Shown here: one piece after another, positions 1 to 5,995 of the stretch
Layout of the letters: each line of letters starts with the position of its first letter
How positions within the stretch are numbered: position 1 is the first letter of the stretch
DNA from: SIG710 sp045587665
Lineage (GTDB): Bacteria > Bacillota > Clostridia > Oscillospirales > CAG-272
Reading direction: 5' to 3'
DNA: 5,995 nt
NCBI GenBank assembly: GCA_045587665.1
Contig: JAZNCT010000001.1
Location: 1 to 5,995, forward strand
Notes under the pieces: model-generated
The model's database searches: none
What the model saw: only the letters and a program-made list of their open reading frames with translations
What the model was told of the DNA's origin: nothing
Position numbers and translations under genes: made by a program

Positions 1-99
1 GGGCACGAGGAATATGAGATAGATATGAATGGGAAACACCCATTCAGCGAAAAGAAAATTGCACAGGATGCGGCGAAAAAGTATTATTACTTTCGCTGA
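1..99 (+). CDS. murE: MurE, UDP-MurNAc-tripeptide synthetase, C-terminal end only
   Basis: Frame 1 is open from the window edge to a TGA at 97-99 and gives 32 residues, starting G-H-E-E-Y-E-I and ending K-Y-Y-Y-F-R. This matches the extreme C-terminus of MurE, where a conserved G-K-G-H-E motif precedes a short helical tail; the window begins at the second glycine of that motif. MurE is the cytoplasmic ATP-dependent ligase that adds the third amino acid to UDP-MurNAc-L-Ala-D-Glu. In E. coli MurE the Glu of this motif contacts meso-diaminopimelate, so its presence here fits a meso-DAP enzyme. The main specificity motif (DNPR in DAP enzymes) lies outside the window. The position directly before murF, 22 bases away, supports the call. 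The fragment is short, so identity rests on this motif plus context. Confidence 0.85.
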   Translation, partial: GHEEYEIDMNGKHPFSEKKIAQDAAKKYYYFR

Positions 100-121
100 C
101 AACTTGAAAGGAATTTGATAT

Positions 122-1564
122 ATGAGGGCTGTATTTGCCAACAGAAAACCAACGATAAAGGAAATATGCAGTATGTGCACTGGACGCCTTAACATTCTGG
201 GCGTAAGCGAAGATGAAACTGTTTCGGGAATGTGCACCGATTCAAGAGAGGCAGAGCCTGACACACTTTTTGTTGCCATAAAGGGTGAACGTGTGGACGG
301 CCACGATTACATTTTGTCTGCAGCAAAGAGAGGCTGCTGTCTTGCCCTTGCGGAGAGAGTGCCCGATATGTGCGGTGCAGATAAATATGCGATAATAGTG
401 GTTGACGATGTGCTCTTGGCACTTGAAAGGATAGCTTTTGCCCTTAAAAATGAGATGGACTGTCTTACTGTTGGAATTACGGGAAGTGTAGGTAAAACAA
501 CAACCAAGGAATTTGTCTATGCTGTTTTAAAAGAGCATTATAAGACCTATAAGACCGCGGGAAACCACAACAGCGTTATTGGTATGCCAATATCGGTGAT
601 AGAAATGCCCCGGGATACAGAGGCGGCAGTTTTTGAAATGGGAATGAGCGGTGTGGGTGAGATAGCTTCTATGACCCGTGCCGCAAGACCGAATATCGCA
701 ATTATTACAACGGTTGGCACTTCACATATAGAAATGCTTGGATCAAGAGAAAATATATGTCTTGCTAAAATGGAGATAGCCGAAGGACTTTGCGAGAACG
801 GTACGCTTGTTCTCAACGGTGATGAGCCGCTACTTGTTTCGGCAGATAAAAAAGGCCATAGAGTGATATATGTTGGAATTGAAAACAGAAATGCCGACTA
901 TAGGGCCCTTAATATCAGAACGGGTATAAACAAAACAACCTTTGATCTTCTCTGCGGTGGCAGGATATATTCTAACATAGAACTGCCGGTAATGGGTCAC
1001 CACAACGTGTATGCTGCCCTTTTTGCTTTTGCGGTGGGCAGGCTTTGCCATATGGACGGAGAGGAGATAAGAAGGGGACTTCTAAGCTACAAAAGCGTGG
1101 GTATGCGCCAGAATATATATCAGCTTGGTGGAATTACTCTGATTGAAGATTGCTATAATGCAAGTCCTGAATCAATGCGTTCGGCACTTGACGTGCTTTC
1201 TCAGCTTTCAGAACAAAAGGGTGGCGCACGCACAGCAGCTTTGCTTGGGGATATGCTTGAGCTTGGCGAAAATTCGCCTGCTCTTCACAGAGAAGTTGGC
1301 ACTTATGCAGCAAAAAAAGGCTGTTCACTTCTTTTTACCTACGGGGAAAGGGCAAAAAGCATTGCGCTTTCGGCTATAGAAAAGGGTATGAATCCCGAGA
1401 ACGTTTATGTTAATCCGAATACAGAAAGCCCCCAGATAACGGGAGAAATGCTGCTTCACGCCCTAAGGTACGGAGATATACTGCTGGTTAAGGCCAGCCG
1501 ATCAATAGCGGCAGAAAGAATAATTGATTATCTTAAAAAGAATTTTGAAAAATTACCAAAGTGA
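122..1564 (+). CDS. murF: MurF, UDP-MurNAc-tripeptide:D-Ala-D-Ala ligase
   Basis: This cytoplasmic ATP-dependent ligase adds D-alanyl-D-alanine to UDP-MurNAc-tripeptide and makes the pentapeptide precursor. The product is 480 residues, slightly longer than the usual 450-460. The N-terminal substrate-binding domain is about residues 10-112. The central ATPase domain carries the P-loop GITGSVGKTTTKE (118-130, Lys125), GNHNSVIGMP (147-156), FEMGMSG (171-177), TVGTSHIEMLGS (197-208) and LAKMEI (214-219), whose Lys216 sits where Mur ligases carry a carbamoylated lysine. HNVYAA (294-299) follows. The C-terminal ligase domain has DCYNASPESM (343-352), GDMLELGE (376-383) and a KASR motif (457-460), where many homologues have KGSR. 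The ATG at 122 has an AAAGGAA Shine-Dalgarno at 107-113 with 8-base spacing, which supports this start although it places about ten residues before the usual T-I-K-E-I beginning. The gene lies between murE and mraY, the standard order. Confidence 0.97.
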   Translation: MRAVFANRKPTIKEICSMCTGRLNILGVSEDETVSGMCTDSREAEPDTLFVAIKGERVDGHDYILSAAKRGCCLALAERVPDMCGADKYAIIVVDDVLLALERIAFALKNEMDCLTVGITGSVGKTTTKEFVYAVLKEHYKTYKTAGNHNSVIGMPISVIEMPRDTEAAVFEMGMSGVGEIASMTRAARPNIAIITTVGTSHIEMLGSRENICLAKMEIAEGLCENGTLVLNGDEPLLVSADKKGHRVIYVGIENRNADYRALNIRTGINKTTFDLLCGGRIYSNIELPVMGHHNVYAALFAFAVGRLCHMDGEEIRRGLLSYKSVGMRQNIYQLGGITLIEDCYNASPESMRSALDVLSQLSEQKGGARTAALLGDMLELGENSPALHREVGTYAAKKGCSLLFTYGERAKSIALSAIEKGMNPENVYVNPNTESPQITGEMLLHALRYGDILLVKASRSIAAERIIDYLKKNFEKLPK

Positions 1565-1568
1565 AAGG
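1564..1568 (+). promoter_or_regulatory. Shine-Dalgarno site deciding the mraY start
   Basis: AAAGG ends 10 bases before the ATG at 1579 and overlaps the last base of the murF stop codon (TGA 1562-1564). The competing in-frame GTG at 1561, which overlaps that stop, has only an A/T-rich stretch in front of it and no recognisable ribosome binding site. The ATG at 1579 is therefore preferred, and the arrangement suggests translational coupling of mraY to murF. Confidence 0.65.
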
Positions 1569-1578
1569 CGATGTTCCT

Positions 1579-2577
1579 ATGAGATCGGAAATTACAGTAA
1601 TATCACTTATATCGGCGGCACTTGTATTCATCCTTACTGTGATGATTTCAAAAAAGGTGATACCGATACTGAAGAGCCATAAGGTTGGCCAAAAGATACT
1701 TGATATAGGCCCAAGGTGGCACAAGTCAAAAGAGGGAACACCTACTATGGGCGGCATATGCTTCATTCTCTCCATTCTCATAGCTATGACAGCCGTTTTC
1801 ATTTATTTTGCGTTTAAGGGCCGGGCAAATGAACTTATCCCTCTTGCGCTGACCCTTGGACTTGCTACTGTCAACGGTATGGTTGGCTTTGTTGATGACT
1901 ATACAAAGCTTGTTAAAAAGCAAAATGAGGGTCTGCTTGCTTATCAGAAGTTTTTGCTTCAGCTTGCTGCCGCTGTTATATACATTGTTGTCCTTGGCAA
2001 AACAGGGCATATAGATACGGTGCTGTATATACCCTATCTTGAGCTTGAGTGGGATATGGGAATTCTTTATTATGTGTTTGCTCTGCTCATTATAACAGGA
2101 ATTGTAAACAGCGTTAATCTAACCGATGGTATTGACGGTCTTGCAAGCTCTATCTCCCTTGTTATCGGAGTTTTTCTTTTTGCATTTTCAGTGTGCGCCG
2201 GGGTCTTGTCTCTTGGACTTGTGTCAGGTGCTCTCATTGGAGCGACTATAGGTTTCCTTATGTATAATTTTTATCCTGCAAGGGTGTTTATGGGAGATAC
2301 CGGTTCTCTTTTTCTTGGTGGAATAATCGTGGGTTCGGCATTTGTTATGAACAATCCTTTGCTTGTGCTTGTTTTCGGGCTTGTTTTCGTTATCGAAACT
2401 GCCTCGGTTATGCTCCAGGTGGGATATTATAAGCTCACTCACAAAAGGCTTTTTAAAATGGCACCTATACATCACCATTTTGAAAAATGCGGCTGGAGCG
2501 AAATAAAAATAGTTTGCGTATTTTCGGTTCTTACGGCTGTTTTTTGTGCTCTGGCTTGGTTTGGACTTAGATTTTGA
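1579..2577 (+). CDS. mraY: MraY, phospho-N-acetylmuramoyl-pentapeptide transferase
   Basis: This polytopic membrane enzyme transfers phospho-MurNAc-pentapeptide from UDP to undecaprenyl phosphate, making lipid I on the inner face of the membrane. The product is 332 residues from the ATG at 1579, within the family range. Visible family motifs are GTPTMGG (53-59), FVDDYTK (104-110, Asp106/Asp107), NSVNLTDGIDGLA (177-189), FYPARVFMGDTGSL (231-244, Asp240), an IETASVMLQ segment (272-280) and the cytoplasmic HHH motif in APIHHHFE (295-302). The three aspartates match the essential residues of B. subtilis MraY (D98, D99, D231) at a nearly constant offset. Alternating hydrophobic stretches fit the known ten-helix fold, the first at about residues 5-27. 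An in-frame GTG at 1561 would add six residues (M-K-G-D-V-P) but lacks a ribosome binding site, and B. subtilis MraY starts at about the shorter position. It follows murF by 14 bases. The usual next gene, murD, is absent. Confidence 0.97.
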   Translation: MRSEITVISLISAALVFILTVMISKKVIPILKSHKVGQKILDIGPRWHKSKEGTPTMGGICFILSILIAMTAVFIYFAFKGRANELIPLALTLGLATVNGMVGFVDDYTKLVKKQNEGLLAYQKFLLQLAAAVIYIVVLGKTGHIDTVLYIPYLELEWDMGILYYVFALLIITGIVNSVNLTDGIDGLASSISLVIGVFLFAFSVCAGVLSLGLVSGALIGATIGFLMYNFYPARVFMGDTGSLFLGGIIVGSAFVMNNPLLVLVFGLVFVIETASVMLQVGYYKLTHKRLFKMAPIHHHFEKCGWSEIKIVCVFSVLTAVFCALAWFGLRF

Positions 2578-2588
2578 TATTTAAATTC

Positions 2589-2596
2589 GGAGGTGA
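2589..2596 (+). promoter_or_regulatory. Strong Shine-Dalgarno site deciding the ftsW start
   Basis: GGAGGTGA is a full-length match to the anti-Shine-Dalgarno sequence. Its GGAGG core lies 7 bases before the ATG at 2601. This is the strongest ribosome binding site in the window. It rules out the in-frame TTG at 2574, which overlaps the mraY stop codon and would place this site inside the coding sequence. Confidence 0.85.
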
Positions 2597-2600
2597 CGGA

Positions 2601-3971
2601 ATGAATCAGCATGATGAAGATTTTTTTGTGAAGCGCTCCGTCTCTTCTGAAAAAAAGGATATTGGCAATGAGAAAAAAGAGCCTCTGTTAAAGGAAAATG
2701 TGCCCTCAAAAGCAAACGGACGTATTTCGCCCGATGCAAAACGCATTGCCCCGGGAGCTTCACTTCCTACAGAAAAAGTTAAGAGTTCTAAGAGCGATTC
2801 TGCAGTTGTGGCAGAAAAAGAAAGGCGTCATTCCTTTTTCGGTATTCCAAGGGCAATGAAAAGAGGAAACGTCGATATGGTTTTTCTGATAGTTCTTCTT
2901 ATGCTGTTAGCCTTTGGTGCTGTGATGAGCTTCAGTGCAAGCTACGCCTATGCCTCCACAAAATACGGTGATAGCTATTATTTCCTCTGGCGACAGCTGC
3001 TCTATACTTTTGTCGGTCTTGTGGCCATTGTTATGGTGACCTTGATACCGCTCAGATATTATAAGGTCGGAACGTATTTCCTTTTTGCATTTGCAATAGT
3101 TTTACTCTTGCTTGTTCTTGTGATTGGCTCAGAACGCGGCGGTGCAAAGCGCTGGCTTGAGATACCGGGTCTTGGTTCTTTCCAGCCCTCGGAGCTTGCA
3201 AAAACAGCTCTGGTGATGATGCTTGCTATGTATATGTCTCATTTTGGTGATGAGGTTCAGGATAAAAGCTGGAAAAAGGCTGTGCCATACGGTCTGATCT
3301 TCCCGGGGCTTATCATATTGCTCGTCGGCGGTCTTGTTGTTGCCGAAAAGCATTTTTCGGGTCTTATCATTCTTTGCTGTATCGGCTTTGCAGTTATGGT
3401 GCTTGGCGGTGCTAAATTCAAATATATAATTCCTATTGGAATTCTTGCAGTTGTGCTTATAGGCTCTATGATAATTTTCACAGATTATTCAAGCACACGA
3501 ATAGATGTTTGGCTCAACCCGTGGTCCGATCCTAAAAACAGCGGTTGGCAGACTATCCAAGGGCTTTATACCATAGCTTCGGGCGGTATTTTTGGTGTTG
3601 GATTTGGAAACAGCCGTCAAAAATTCGGATATGTTGCAGAGCCTCAAAACGATTTTATATTTACAATAGTTTGCGAGGAGCTGGGATTTATCGGTGCTAT
3701 CGCCGTGATGCTTTTGTTTTTCATTTTGATATGGCGCGGTTTTACCATAGCCCGTCATTCTCCAAACAGATTTACATATCTGATAGTCATGGGGCTAATG
3801 GTTAAGGTCGCCCTTCAGGTGTGCTTTAATATAGCCGTTGTTACAAACACTATTCCGAATACCGGAATTTCCCTGCCGTTTTTCAGCTCCGGCGGAACGT
3901 CGCTTGTGGTTCAAATGGCTGAAATGGGCATAATTCTTTCGATATCCCGATATTCCCATAACAAAAAATAG
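2601..3971 (+). CDS. ftsW: FtsW/SpoVE-type SEDS peptidoglycan glycosyltransferase
   Basis: SEDS proteins polymerise lipid II into glycan strands together with a class B penicillin-binding protein, at the division septum (FtsW) or spore cortex (SpoVE). The product is 456 residues. Residues 1-88 are hydrophilic and basic. About ten membrane segments follow, at roughly 91-112, 131-150, 156-177, 197-213, 229-248, 253-269, 273-293, 355-379, 391-414 and 430-449. Family motifs are GAKRWLEIPG (181-190), FQPSELAK (194-201), GFGNSRQKFGY (334-344), EPQNDFIFTIVCEELGFIG (347-365) and LPFFSSGGTSL (425-435). Asp351 in the DFIF motif matches the essential aspartate of other SEDS enzymes (D297 in E. coli FtsW). 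The NTG before ISLPF has Thr where E. coli FtsW has Lys370, as in SpoVE. Position between mraY and murG fits either FtsW or SpoVE; the window does not separate them. The N-terminal extension is unusual, since B. subtilis SpoVE has about 366 residues. Confidence 0.93.
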   Translation: MNQHDEDFFVKRSVSSEKKDIGNEKKEPLLKENVPSKANGRISPDAKRIAPGASLPTEKVKSSKSDSAVVAEKERRHSFFGIPRAMKRGNVDMVFLIVLLMLLAFGAVMSFSASYAYASTKYGDSYYFLWRQLLYTFVGLVAIVMVTLIPLRYYKVGTYFLFAFAIVLLLLVLVIGSERGGAKRWLEIPGLGSFQPSELAKTALVMMLAMYMSHFGDEVQDKSWKKAVPYGLIFPGLIILLVGGLVVAEKHFSGLIILCCIGFAVMVLGGAKFKYIIPIGILAVVLIGSMIIFTDYSSTRIDVWLNPWSDPKNSGWQTIQGLYTIASGGIFGVGFGNSRQKFGYVAEPQNDFIFTIVCEELGFIGAIAVMLLFFILIWRGFTIARHSPNRFTYLIVMGLMVKVALQVCFNIAVVTNTIPNTGISLPFFSSGGTSLVVQMAEMGIILSISRYSHNKK

Positions 3972-3989
3972 CTTTGAGAGGACGCTTTT

Positions 3990-5105
3990 ATGAGAGTGAT
4001 AATGACGGGCGGTGGCACGGGCGGCCATGTGAACCCTGCTATTGCCATAGCAAACACAATAAAGAGAAACGAGCCTGATTCTGAGATACTTTTCGTTGGC
4101 ACAGAGCGCGGCATTGAAAACAAGCTCACAGCTGCCGAGGGTTATCCCATAAGGCACGTTGAAATAAGAGGCTTTCGCCGTTCGCTCTCTCTCTCAAATA
4201 TAAAGGCGGCATATCTTGCATTTGTTTCTCCCATAAAGGCTAAAAAGATAGTTAAAGAGTTTAGGCCGGATATAGTTATCGGAACCGGCGGATATGTTTC
4301 GTGGCCTATTCTTGTGGCGGCGGCAAAAATGGGTATACCCACGGCGGTTCACGAATCAAATGCCTATCCCGGTGTTGCTGTGCGAAAGCTTCAGCCCTAT
4401 GTTGACAGGATCTGGCTGAACTTTGAGGAAAGCGCAAAATATCTTTCAGCATCAGAGAAGATCGCTCATGTGGGCAATCCTCTTCGCACTTCATTTGGCA
4501 GTATAGACCGTGACGAAGCCCGCCAAAAGCTGGGGATAGAGGGGAAATATGATTTTTACATCCTATCCTATGGCGGCAGTATGGGGGCTGAAAAGGTAAA
4601 TGACGCATGCCTTGAGCTTATGCGTGATTATTGTGTAAAAAATCAAAAGGTTCTTCATCAGCACGCAACGGGGGCTATTGAATTTGAGGCAGCAACGGCA
4701 AAATTCAAGGAGTTTTCACTTGAAGGCAAAGACAATCTTATGCTTTCTGAATATATATACGATATGCCTCTCCGCATGGCGGCGGCAGATATCGTTATTT
4801 CAAGAGCAGGGGCTATGACGGTCTCTGAACTTGCTATGATGAAAAAGGCGAGTATCATGATCCCCTCACCCAATGTTACAAACAATCATCAGTATAAAAA
4901 TGCAAAGGTAATAGAGGAAATGGGCGGAACGGTTCTCATAGAAGAAAAGGAGCTTTGCGGTGGCCGACTTCAAAAAGAGGTTGAGCTTCTGCTTTCGGAT
5001 AACGCAAGGAGAAGGGAAATGGGAGAGGCTATCTCGCATTTTGCCGATCTTGATGCAAACAAGCTTATTTATGAAGAGATAAAAAAATTGGTAAAGGAGA
5101 GGTGA
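3990..5105 (+). CDS. murG: MurG, lipid II synthase (UDP-GlcNAc:lipid I GlcNAc transferase)
   Basis: This GT28-family, GT-B-fold enzyme works at the inner membrane face and transfers GlcNAc from UDP-GlcNAc to lipid I, giving lipid II. The product is 371 residues, typical for the family. The N-terminal acceptor domain has GGGTGGHV (7-14), a GTGGYVSWP loop (98-106) and HESNAYPG (121-128). The segment around residues 71-90 is hydrophobic then basic, fitting membrane association. The C-terminal UDP-GlcNAc domain has GNPLR (162-166), SYGGSMGAEKVND (193-205), SRAGAMTVSELA (271-282) and NNHQYKNA (298-305). Two motif positions differ from the common form: HESN for HEQN and GGSMGA for GGSQGA. The flanking glycines and the His, Glu and Asn are kept, so activity is expected. 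The ATG at 3990 has AGAGGA at 3977-3982 with 7-base spacing. It starts 18 bases after the ftsW stop, as in many dcw clusters. Confidence 0.97.
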   Translation: MRVIMTGGGTGGHVNPAIAIANTIKRNEPDSEILFVGTERGIENKLTAAEGYPIRHVEIRGFRRSLSLSNIKAAYLAFVSPIKAKKIVKEFRPDIVIGTGGYVSWPILVAAAKMGIPTAVHESNAYPGVAVRKLQPYVDRIWLNFEESAKYLSASEKIAHVGNPLRTSFGSIDRDEARQKLGIEGKYDFYILSYGGSMGAEKVNDACLELMRDYCVKNQKVLHQHATGAIEFEAATAKFKEFSLEGKDNLMLSEYIYDMPLRMAAADIVISRAGAMTVSELAMMKKASIMIPSPNVTNNHQYKNAKVIEEMGGTVLIEEKELCGGRLQKEVELLLSDNARRREMGEAISHFADLDANKLIYEEIKKLVKER

Positions 5106-5115
5106 AAAGCGGAAA

Positions 5116-5979
5116 ATGACGGATAATAAGACCAGAGCTTCGCTTTGCGGCTCTATCATTGGGGCGAGACCCTATAACTACCGACCTCATTCGCCGCCTT
5201 CAGACAGTGCTTCTGCAGGCACAAAGAAAAGCTTCGCACTCATATATATAGCAGTGCTTGTAGCTCTTCTTGCCCTGATAGGCTTCATCCTCTTTGGCTT
5301 TTTCTCATCTCATTTCAATATCAGAGCGGTAAGCATATCGGGAACAGGTGAGCACAGCGAAGAGCAGATACTATCTGCTGCAAAAATTGATATGAGCAAA
5401 AAGCTATATAGCCTTAATTGCAAAGAGATAGAGAGGAACATTCTTTTGAGTTTCCCTCAAATTGCTGAGGTGAATGTAACAAAAAAGCTACCCTCAGAAC
5501 TTAGCATTGAGCTGTTTTACGATGCACCGAAATATTTCATCTCGGTTTCGGGTGAGTATTTTACACTTTCTGAGAGCCTCAGGGTGCTTGATAGGACAAG
5601 CAATAAAAAAGAACAGGAGAGCAAGGGGCTTATCTATGTTTCGATGCCGGGTGTAAAGCGTGCCGTTGCAGGCGAGGCACTTGAATTTTTCAATGAGGAT
5701 TCGGAATATATAAAGCGTTTCCTTTCTATATTTTCTGAATCGGATTTTTGTGGAGACGTTGACAGGATATATATAGACGGAAAATTTGATATTTCTCTTG
5801 TTAAAACAGGTAAATACCGTATCGAAATGGGAGATTTTAAAGACGAGGCCTTGAAGCTGAAAATGGCTGAAAAGGTTCTTGAAAGCGGTGGCTACAGAGA
5901 CCTTAGCGGTGTTGTGCTCAATGTTTCGGATGTTTCTGAAAGCAGTGTTATGGTGTATAAAACGCTGGAAATTGAATAA
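5116..5979 (+). CDS. ftsQ: FtsQ/DivIB, divisome scaffold with POTRA domain
   Basis: This is a bitopic membrane protein of the FtsQ-FtsB-FtsL (DivIB-DivIC-FtsL) complex, which regulates septal synthesis by FtsW and its partner penicillin-binding protein. The product is 287 residues. There is a cytoplasmic tail of about 38 residues with a Pro-rich part (PYNYRPHSPP, 19-28), one membrane helix at about 40-62, and an outside region that starts with a POTRA domain at about 67-136. The POTRA signature is visible in FNIRAVSISGTGEHSEEQIL (67-86) and FPQIAEVNVTKKLPSELSIE (113-132), the latter matching the family pattern P-x-I-x-x-x-x-V-x-[KR]-x-x-P. The rest (about 137-287) fits the beta domain, which is poorly conserved, so the name rests on topology, POTRA and context. 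The ATG at 5116 lies 10 bases after the murG stop; purine-rich AAAGGAG (5093-5099) and GAGGTGA (5099-5105) lie inside the end of murG, suggesting coupling. Usual neighbours murB, murC and murA are absent before it. Confidence 0.9.
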   Translation: MTDNKTRASLCGSIIGARPYNYRPHSPPSDSASAGTKKSFALIYIAVLVALLALIGFILFGFFSSHFNIRAVSISGTGEHSEEQILSAAKIDMSKKLYSLNCKEIERNILLSFPQIAEVNVTKKLPSELSIELFYDAPKYFISVSGEYFTLSESLRVLDRTSNKKEQESKGLIYVSMPGVKRAVAGEALEFFNEDSEYIKRFLSIFSESDFCGDVDRIYIDGKFDISLVKTGKYRIEMGDFKDEALKLKMAEKVLESGGYRDLSGVVLNVSDVSESSVMVYKTLEIE

Positions 5980-5995
5980 AATTCAAGTTTTGGTA
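5980..5995. other. Start of intergenic region after ftsQ, cut by the window edge
   Basis: Sixteen bases follow the ftsQ stop. They are A/T-rich and contain no start codon with a ribosome binding site. The first bases complete a short inverted repeat with the ftsQ stop region (TTGAAT at 5972-5977, ATTCAA at 5981-5986). What follows is outside the window, so the end of the operon cannot be placed. Confidence 0.5.

Noticed and set aside
2574..2600. TTG start for ftsW overlapping the mraY stop
   Set aside because: The perfect GGAGGTGA site lies downstream of the TTG and is correctly placed for the ATG at 2601.
3545..3805. An 86-codon plus-strand open frame inside ftsW
   Set aside because: It overlaps the catalytic loop of FtsW in another frame and has no family resemblance, so it is a chance frame.
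3795..4157. A 120-codon open frame on the minus strand across the ftsW-murG junction
   Set aside because: It lies opposite well-conserved FtsW and MurG motifs, and its translation has no recognisable domain and a Cys/His/Arg-rich composition typical of antisense frames.
4402..4407. TTGACA hexamer inside murG
   Set aside because: No -10-like hexamer occurs about 17 bases downstream, so this is a chance match in coding sequence.
5759..5775. TTGACA followed by an A/T-rich TATATA run inside ftsQ, a possible promoter
   Set aside because: The spacing between the two elements is only a few bases, not about 17, and the site is within a conserved-frame coding region.
5972..5986. Inverted repeat TTGAAT-AAA-ATTCAA over the ftsQ stop, a possible terminator
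   Set aside because: The stem is six base pairs with one G-C pair, the loop is three bases, and no clear T-run follows. It is too weak to call a terminator, and the downstream sequence is cut off.

Overview
The window is an interior piece of a bacterial division and cell-wall (dcw) gene cluster. All genes are on the + strand and packed end to end. In order they are the last 32 codons of murE, then murF, mraY, an ftsW/spoVE-type SEDS gene, murG and ftsQ/divIB. Gaps are 10 to 23 bases, most start codons have a purine-rich Shine-Dalgarno sequence, and no terminator or convincing promoter lies between the genes. The simplest reading is a single polycistronic message that starts upstream of the window and continues past its right edge.

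The organism is most likely a Gram-positive Firmicute (Bacillota) of the class Clostridia. The gene order resembles the Bacillus/Clostridium dcw cluster. The SEDS protein carries motifs closer to SpoVE and clostridial FtsW than to proteobacterial FtsW. The last gene is a short single-pass DivIB/FtsQ. The absence of murD and of the murB/murC/murA block from their usual places suggests a clostridial lineage with a rearranged cluster, but genus or family cannot be fixed from this sequence. The visible MurE tail keeps the His-Glu of the C-terminal motif seen in meso-diaminopimelate-adding enzymes.

The genes cover consecutive steps of peptidoglycan synthesis. MurE adds the third amino acid and MurF adds D-Ala-D-Ala to make UDP-MurNAc-pentapeptide. 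MraY moves phospho-MurNAc-pentapeptide onto undecaprenyl phosphate (lipid I), and MurG adds GlcNAc (lipid II). The SEDS protein polymerises lipid II into glycan strands at the septum or spore cortex. FtsQ/DivIB is the membrane-anchored divisome scaffold that helps place and control that polymerase.

This is mostly ordinary core-genome sequence. I found no mobile element, CRISPR array, RNA gene or novel system. The points worth a second look are the missing murD, the missing murB/murC/murA block, a basic N-terminal extension of about 88 residues on the SEDS protein, its SpoVE-like active-site loops, and two start-codon choices.
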